Part shown: positions 7,555-11,041 of the stretch, one piece after another
How positions within the stretch are numbered: position 1 is the stretch's first letter
Layout: each line of letters begins with the position of its first letter
NCBI GenBank assembly: GCA_937917475.1
Contig: CALDNF010000084.1
Location: forward strand, 1-11,041
Source: an uncultured Faecalibacterium sp.
Lineage (GTDB): Bacteria; Bacillota; Clostridia; Oscillospirales; Ruminococcaceae
Direction of reading: 5' to 3'
Length of the DNA: 11,041 nucleotides
Made by a program: the position numbers and the translations under genes
Notes under the pieces: model-generated
The model's input: only the letters and a program-made list of their open reading frames with translations
Told to the model about the DNA's origin: nothing
Database searches by the model: none

Positions 7555-8235
7555 TCACCCTTCATTTTTCAGCGGTTTTCCGTCCGCAGTCACACCAAGG
7601 ATCTTGTCCGCCAGCTCTTCACAGCTTTCGGCCAGCAATACCGGATGGAAGGGCGCAAGCTCTTCCCGACTGCCATAGCCGTACAAGGCTCCTGCCGCAT
7701 CCAGAGCACAATCCGCTGCGCCCCGCATATCATCGTTCCGGTCTCCGACCATCAGGACACGTTTTCCCTGCATCAGCGGCTGTTCCAGAACATACCGCAC
7801 CACTGCGGTCTTGGTGTCCCGTGTCTCGTCCATGGACGCACCGCCGATAAAATCAAAATATCCAACGATCCCCTGTTCCTCAAGGATGGGGGTGACTACC
7901 GCTGTGGGCTTGGAAGTTGCCGTACAGAGGATCAGCCCTGCATTCTTCAGGCGGCGGAGCATCTCCGGCACGCCCGGGTAAAGGCTGCCCTCGTGGCTGC
8001 CCTTTACCGCATAACTGGCCCGATAAAGCTCCGCAGCTTCCTCGATCTTGGCCGGGTCCGTAAAATGCTCGCCGAAGCTCCGGCGGAGCGGCGGCCCCAG
8101 ATAGCGGCGGAGGTTGACATTGGTCACATCCACCCCCATCTTTTCAAAAACCTCTTGCAGCGTATTTATAATTCCGGGAGCGGAATCGATCAGCGTTCCG
8201 TCTACGTCAAACAGGATGGCGTCATAGTGAAGCAC
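7555..8235 (-). CDS. HAD-superfamily hydrolase, phosphoglycolate phosphatase-like
   Basis: A 226-aa cytoplasmic HAD phosphatase with a helical cap. Motif I is FDVDGTL (D10, D12), motif II is T107-S108 in CTATSKP, motif III is K142 in RDTKTAVVRYVL and motif IV is VGDRNDD (D165, D168/D169). The layout is that of the Gph/PpaX-like group, and the GGASMDETRDTK stretch resembles Firmicutes proteins annotated as phosphoglycolate phosphatase or 5'-nucleotidase. The substrate cannot be told from sequence. The start is taken as GTG at 8235 because AAAGGGG lies eight bases upstream and the protein then begins right before motif I, as usual; the open frame extends upstream to 8334 but would run through the promoter. 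It is the first gene after that promoter, and the SGNH gene starts five bases past its stop. Confidence 0.88.
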   Translation of the reverse strand: MLHYDAILFDVDGTLIDSAPGIINTLQEVFEKMGVDVTNVNLRRYLGPPLRRSFGEHFTDPAKIEEAAELYRASYAVKGSHEGSLYPGVPEMLRRLKNAGLILCTATSKPTAVVTPILEEQGIVGYFDFIGGASMDETRDTKTAVVRYVLEQPLMQGKRVLMVGDRNDDMRGAADCALDAAGALYGYGSREELAPFHPVLLAESCEELADKILGVTADGKPLKNEG

Positions 8236-8271
8236 GACTTGTTCCCCTTTCTTTTGATATACATAGTCTAT

Positions 8272-8300
8272 AGTATAGCACATTTTTACCCGGTCAGCAA
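8272..8300 (-). promoter_or_regulatory. Sigma-A-type promoter of the HAD-SGNH unit
   Basis: On the minus strand, -35 TTGCTG (8300-8295) and -10 TATACT (8277-8272) are separated by exactly 17 bp. It lies between the terminator at 8314-8347 and the GTG start at 8235, giving a leader of about 30 nt. No other promoter as clear was found between here and yjjG, so this one may serve the HAD, SGNH and small acidic genes and perhaps those beyond. Confidence 0.78.
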
Positions 8301-8313
8301 TTCCCCGCCCATC

Positions 8314-8347
8314 AAAAAAATGCCTGCCCGGCAAAAGCAGGCAGGCA
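8314..8347 (-). terminator. Rho-independent terminator after the 109-aa gene
   Basis: On the minus strand, TGCCTGCC (8347-8340) pairs perfectly with GGCAGGCA (8328-8321), and the stem is followed at once by seven T (8320-8314). It begins ten bases after the stop of the 109-aa gene and separates it from the HAD-SGNH unit. Confidence 0.9.
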
Positions 8348-8357
8348 AACGAGAGGG

Positions 8358-8687
8358 TTATCCGTTCGATCCCACAGACGTTCCGGTGTCGGTGGACGGA
8401 TAATAGAGGTTATTGGAGATGAACTCCAGCTTTTCCTTGAGCACAAGTTCCAGATTGGCAACGGCGTGGACCATATTGGTAGCCGAGTCGTTGACTTCCA
8501 GAAGCTTGCACAGGTCAAGTTCTTCCATATTCATGGCGGTCTTCATCTTCTGGCTTTCGGCGCAGAGGATGTGGCTCAGTGCCGACTCCTGCAGAGCGAT
8601 GCTTTCCAGCAGGTCGATCACAGCCTGATCCAGCGTGACGCTGGGTAGAGCCGGGCAATTGAGCTGGGAACAATTGGTTGCTGCCAT
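8358..8687 (-). CDS. Hypothetical 109-aa helical protein
   Basis: No named family can be given with confidence. The protein starts with a short Cys-containing segment (NCSQLNCPALP, C6 and C11), followed by a mostly helical core (about 19-93) with LLESIALQESALSHILCAESQKMK. That core resembles short Clostridia and Bacilli proteins carrying an 'ESIALEEAALSHILNAEGEKIQ'-like segment, some of which I recall near spore-surface or collagen-like genes; this is memory, not a search. The tail is Ser/Thr/Gly-rich (98-109). There is no membrane helix or signal peptide. The ATG at 8687 has GAAAGGA about ten bases upstream. It follows the YerC-like gene by 64 nt in the same direction and ends in a strong terminator, so the two may form a short operon. 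Confidence 0.8.
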   Translation of the reverse strand: MAATNCSQLNCPALPSVTLDQAVIDLLESIALQESALSHILCAESQKMKTAMNMEELDLCKLLEVNDSATNMVHAVANLELVLKEKLEFISNNLYYPSTDTGTSVGSNG

Positions 8688-8731
8688 AGAGGGATCATCC
8701 TTTCCTATTTAATAAGGTGCATCCCATCCTA

Positions 8732-8761
8732 TGCCCGGTGGCAGGCAGATGTCACCCGGCA
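8732..8761 (-). repeat. Imperfect inverted repeat overlapping the yerC stop codon
   Basis: TGCCCGGTG (8732-8740) and CACCCGGCA (8753-8761) pair except for the central base, with a 12-nt loop. The arm at 8753-8761 covers the last codons and part of the stop of the YerC-like gene. No T-run follows on the minus strand, so termination is doubtful; it could be a processing or stability hairpin between the two genes. Confidence 0.3.
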
Positions 8762-9078
8762 GCAGCGTCTGACTCAGATTTTGCTTTGGCTTCTACTTTT
8801 TCAATGGTGGTGCGATAACCGCCAGAGCCATACTGGATGCAGCGGTTGATCCGGCTGATGGTGGCCGTGCTGATCTCCACCGCCTTTACGATCTGGTCAT
8901 AGGTACTGCCGTTCAGCAGAAGCTTGGCAGCTTCCAGCCGCTGCGCCATATCCGAGATCTCTTTTACCGTGCACAGATCCTCAAAGAAATTGTAGCACTC
9001 CTCCCGGGTTTCCAGGCTGAGGATCGCATCAAACAGTGCGTCGGTGGTTTCGTTTCTTCTGGGGTTACGTTCAGCCAT
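8752..9078 (-). CDS. yerC: YerC/YecD-type TrpR-family transcriptional regulator
   Basis: A 108-aa all-helical DNA-binding protein of the TrpR superfamily. The segment FFEDLCTVKEISDMAQRLEAAKLL (about 31-54) followed by the helix-turn-helix STYDQIVKAVEISTATISRINRC (58-80) and YGSGGYRT is characteristic of the YerC/YecD branch found across Firmicutes. Its effector and regulon are not well established; it is not the tryptophan-binding TrpR itself. The ATG at 9078 was chosen because AAAGGAGG ends five bases upstream; an in-frame ATG at 9105 has no such site. It is transcribed divergently from the T-box/cstA unit and has its own promoter at 9141-9169, within which a large dyad may be an autoregulatory operator. 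The 109-aa gene lies just downstream. Confidence 0.92.
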   Translation of the reverse strand: MAERNPRRNETTDALFDAILSLETREECYNFFEDLCTVKEISDMAQRLEAAKLLLNGSTYDQIVKAVEISTATISRINRCIQYGSGGYRTTIEKVEAKAKSESDAAAG

Positions 9079-9140
9079 AACTGCCTCCTTTGCGGCGTCA
9101 GACATTCAATGTGCAGGTACAATTCATCTATTGCATTAAT

Positions 9141-9169
9141 ACTTTAGCACTTCAAAGTGTGAAAGTCAA
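9141..9169 (-). promoter_or_regulatory. yerC promoter containing a 26-bp dyad (candidate operator)
   Basis: On the minus strand, -35 TTGACT (9169-9164) and -10 TAAAGT (9146-9141) are 17 bp apart, giving a leader of about 55 nt before the yerC ATG. An imperfect palindrome spans 9141-9166: ACTTTAGCACTT and AAGTGTGAAAGT around CA, with 10 of 12 positions symmetrical. It runs from the -10 box through the spacer into the -35 box, the place expected for a repressor site. Confidence 0.72.
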
Positions 9170-9264
9170 GAGCTCCTGTTGAGGATTCTTCAGGTTTTAT
9201 TATGTGCATTTTTGCTCTCTTCACGCATGAAACAAAATCACCTAAAAATTCTTTACAAAATTTC

Positions 9265-9277
9265 TGCCAAATTGGCA
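9265..9277. promoter_or_regulatory. Perfect 13-bp dyad upstream of the cstA promoter
   Basis: TGCCAA-A-TTGGCA is a perfect inverted repeat 26 bp before the -35 box of the T-box/cstA promoter, in the AT-rich region between the divergent promoters. It could be an activator or repressor site. The remaining sequence from 9170 to 9303 is AT-rich and shows no gene. Confidence 0.35.
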
Positions 9278-9303
9278 TTGTCTCCTAACTTTGCAAAAAG
9301 ATA

Positions 9304-9331
9304 TTGACAAATTATGAAATCCGGCTAAAAT
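9304..9331 (+). promoter_or_regulatory. Sigma-A-type promoter of the T-box/cstA unit
   Basis: A perfect -35 TTGACA (9304-9309) is followed after 16 bp by -10 TAAAAT (9326-9331). AT-rich sequence upstream could act as an UP element. The predicted start near 9338 lies just before the first paired element of the T-box leader. Confidence 0.82.
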
Positions 9332-9337
9332 GGGGAC

Positions 9338-9687
9338 AATCAATCGGCAAATGCAATGAACAGGACATGACCCTTTGCATCACCTGCTTTCAGAAAGCCG
9401 TTGTTTTGATGCGAGACGGCAGCAAAGCACAAGGGGCCCTCACCTGCGAGCAGCCTGCGGGAACGAAGCTTTTGCAAGCTTTCAGTAGTGTGTGGCCGTG
9501 CAGCCTACGTTACAGGGCGGCGTATCGCATCCGTGGGATGTCTGTACGTTTTCAAGGCGGCTGTCCATCCGGACAGCAATCGAAGTGGTACCGCGGAGAA
9601 CTTACAGAGTGCTTGACAGAGCCTCTGATTTTAAGCCTTCGTCTTCGGCAGACAGCAAACGCTGTCTCGGGAGACGGAGGCTTTTTT
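9338..9687 (+). ncRNA. T-box riboswitch leader, probably leucine (CUC specifier)
   Basis: The canonical T-box sequence is at 9583-9599 (AAGTGGTACCGCGGAGA). Stem I is read as follows: UGC/GCA (9352-9354, 9450-9452), a GA/kink-turn-like pair of strands (AAUGAA and CGA), CAGG/CCUG (9361-9364, 9443-9446), a specifier loop whose 3' side ends CUC-A (9439-9442), CCC/GGG, UGCUUU/AAAGCA (9385-9390, 9424-9429), the AG-bulge AGAAAG (9392-9397) and the GAUGCGAG motif (9408-9415). Further hairpins are at 9466-9481, 9521-9548 and 9560-9577. The antiterminator pairs CGAAG (9581-9585) with CUUCG (9637-9641) around the 7-nt bulge UGGUACC (9586-9592). UGGU pairs with a tRNA ending in ACCA, as tRNA-Leu does. 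T-box class is certain; the codon is my manual reading, with GCC (Ala) at 9436-9438 as the alternative. Confidence 0.9.
9633..9687 (+). terminator. T-box-controlled rho-independent terminator
   Basis: AAGCCTTCGTCT (9633-9644) pairs with AGACGGAGGCTT (9672-9683) through 12 bp with one G-U. An inner hairpin AGACAGC-AAAC-GCTGTCT (9650-9667) caps it, and a T-run covers 9682-9687. The 5' arm contains the CUUCG needed by the antiterminator, so the two structures exclude each other, as expected of a T-box switch. The following 78 nt up to the cstA start hold only the ribosome-binding site. Confidence 0.93.
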
Positions 9688-9765
9688 CGTCGGCATCCCT
9701 TCGCTGCACAGCCGCCACAGTTCTGGTGCATTGCCGTTTGGAAAGAAAGGAAAGAGGTAAAAGAA

Positions 9766-11041
9766 ATGAACACGCTGGTCATCGTTTTGATCGCAGCCGT
9801 GTGTCTGCTGGGAGCTTATACTTTCTACGGACGCTGGCTGGCAAACAAGTGGGGCATCGACCCCAAGGCTAAGACTCCCGCAGTCGTCCATGAGGACGGC
9901 CGGGATTATGTTCCTACCAACGGCTGGACCGTTTTTGCACATCAGTTCAGCTCCATTGCAGGTGCCGGCCCTGTCACCGGTGCAATTCAGGCTGCTGCCT
10001 TCGGCTGGCTGCCCGTTCTGCTGTGGGTCCTGATCGGCGGCATCTTCTTTGGTGCCGTGACCGACTTTGGTGCCCTGTATGCTTCCGTTAAGAATGACGG
10101 CAAGAGCATGGGTATGCTGATCGAAAAGTACATCGGTAAGACCGGCCGTAAGCTGTTCCTGCTGTTCTGCTGGCTGTTCTGCGGCATCGTTATTGCTGCA
10201 TTCGCTGACATGGTTGCCGGCACCTTCAACGCTTATGGCACTGATGGTGCACTGGTCGAAGCTGCGCAGACCAATGGTGCTGCCGGTATGGTCTCCATCA
10301 TGTTCATGGTCTTCGCCGTGGTTTTCGGCCTGATCCAGAAGAAGTTCAACTTCTCCGGCTGGAAGGAAAGCGTCATCAGCATTGTTTTCATCGTGCTGTC
10401 CTTCGTTGTCGGCGCAAACTTCCCCATCATTCTCGGCAAGGCCGCATGGAGCTATATCACCTTTGTCTATATCTTCTTTGCAGCTGTCCTGCCCATGTGG
10501 ATGCTCAAGCAGCCTCGTGACCACATGACCACCTTTATGTTCGTGGCCATGATCATCGGTGCCGTGGTTGGCCTGCTGGTCGCTCACCCCACCATGAATC
10601 TGCCCGTCTTTACCGGTTTCAACAACGATAAGCTGGGCACTATGTTCCCCATCCTGTTCGTCACAGTTGCCTGTGGTGCTGTTTCCGGTTTCCACAGTCT
10701 GGTTTCTTCCGGCACTTCTTCCAAGACCGTTGAGAACGAGAAGGATATGCTGAAGGTCGGCTATGGCGCAATGGTGCTGGAGAGTCTGCTGGCTGTTCTG
10801 GCTCTGTGCGTTGCCGGTGCTGCCGCAGCTGCCGATGGCACTCCCGCTGCCGGCACTCCCTTCCAGATCTTCAGCCGCGGCGTTGCAGGCTTCTTTGAGA
10901 TGTTCGGTGTTCCTGCTTACGCTGCTACCGTCTTTATGACCATGTGCGTTTCCGCTCTGGCTCTGACCAGTCTGGATGCTGTGGCTCGTATCGGCCGTAT
11001 GAGCTTCCAGGAGCTGTTCAGTGTGGATGACATGGAGCACG
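9766..11041 (+). CDS. cstA: CstA-family carbon starvation / peptide transporter, C-terminus cut off by window edge
   Basis: The frame is open from the ATG at 9766 to the window end (425 residues visible). CstA-family proteins are many-pass membrane transporters linked to uptake of peptides and, in relatives, pyruvate. Diagnostic blocks are DGRDYVPT (44-51), FSSIAGAGPVTG (61-72), GAVTDFGALYASVKNDGKSMG (96-116, conserved DGxSxG) and CGAVSGFHSLVSSGT (303-317). About ten hydrophobic segments are visible, the first at 3-22. AGAGG about eight bases before the ATG serves as Shine-Dalgarno. The usual HHF before the glycine-rich block reads HQF here (H59, Q60). All 17 visible Lys codons are AAG, which suggests high expression. 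The gene lies behind a T-box leader, so expression should answer to tRNA charging. Family is certain; substrate is inferred. Confidence 0.95.
   Translation, partial: MNTLVIVLIAAVCLLGAYTFYGRWLANKWGIDPKAKTPAVVHEDGRDYVPTNGWTVFAHQFSSIAGAGPVTGAIQAAAFGWLPVLLWVLIGGIFFGAVTDFGALYASVKNDGKSMGMLIEKYIGKTGRKLFLLFCWLFCGIVIAAFADMVAGTFNAYGTDGALVEAAQTNGAAGMVSIMFMVFAVVFGLIQKKFNFSGWKESVISIVFIVLSFVVGANFPIILGKAAWSYITFVYIFFAAVLPMWMLKQPRDHMTTFMFVAMIIGAVVGLLVAHPTMNLPVFTGFNNDKLGTMFPILFVTVACGAVSGFHSLVSSGTSSKTVENEKDMLKVGYGAMVLESLLAVLALCVAGAAAAADGTPAAGTPFQIFSRGVAGFFEMFGVPAYAATVFMTMCVSALALTSLDAVARIGRMSFQELFSVDDMEH

Noticed and set aside
7550..7558. GTG at 7558 as the start of the SGNH gene (GTGA overlap with the HAD stop)
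   Set aside because: The only purine-rich site would touch the GTG directly, whereas GAAGGG is well spaced for the ATG at 7549.
8236..8334. ATG at 8334 as the start of the HAD hydrolase
   Set aside because: The extension would translate the promoter region, has no ribosome-binding site and adds residues not seen before motif I in the family.
9346..9380. ATGCAA/TTGCAT hairpin near the T-box 5' end as a separate regulatory element
   Set aside because: The same bases are better used in Stem I of the T-box leader; it may be only an alternative fold.
9631..11040. Long minus-strand open frame opposite cstA
   Set aside because: Its translation is a His/Asp/Gly-rich shadow, while the plus strand encodes a clear CstA protein with promoter, leader and ribosome-binding site.

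Overview
The window suggests a Gram-positive anaerobe of the Clostridia, most like the Oscillospirales (Faecalibacterium or Subdoligranulum type). The base composition is GC-rich, promoters are of the sigma-A type with 16 or 17 bp spacers, Shine-Dalgarno sequences are strong, and the gene set is typical of Firmicutes: a YerC/TrpR-like repressor, a T-box leader, a Gx/HepI-like membrane protein and an ABC-F ATPase. This assignment rests on gene content and composition only. I see no mobile element, tRNA, rRNA or CRISPR array.

Almost everything left of 9.1 kb is on the minus strand. In transcription order it holds: a YerC/YecD-type TrpR-family regulator (9078-8752), a 109-aa protein of unknown function (8687-8358) closed by a clear terminator, a promoter (8300-8272), a phosphoglycolate-phosphatase-like HAD hydrolase (8235-7555), a membrane-anchored SGNH hydrolase with InlB-like, Ig-like and long serine-rich regions (7549-5726), a small very acidic protein (5664-5440), a hairpin, a YjjG-type nucleotidase (5368-4628), an ABC-F ATPase (4593-2698), a Gx/HepI-like membrane protein (2672-2124), and then lon from its own near-consensus promoter (2002 to beyond the left edge). 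The visible part of Lon stops before its catalytic Ser and Lys.

The right end (about 9.3-11.04 kb) is on the plus strand and diverges from yerC. A consensus promoter (9304-9331) drives a roughly 350-nt T-box leader with a Stem I, a canonical T-box sequence and a rho-independent terminator at 9633-9687. The leader precedes a CstA-family carbon-starvation/peptide transporter (9766 to beyond the right edge). My reading of Stem I puts a CUC (Leu) codon in the specifier position, and the T-box bulge UGGU fits a tRNA with discriminator A73. Uptake by this CstA-like protein would then rise when charged tRNA-Leu runs low.

The most notable signals are the T-box/CstA pairing, a 26-bp dyad that fills the yerC promoter and could be an autoregulatory operator, and the unusual build of the SGNH surface protein. 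Most of the rest is ordinary housekeeping sequence.
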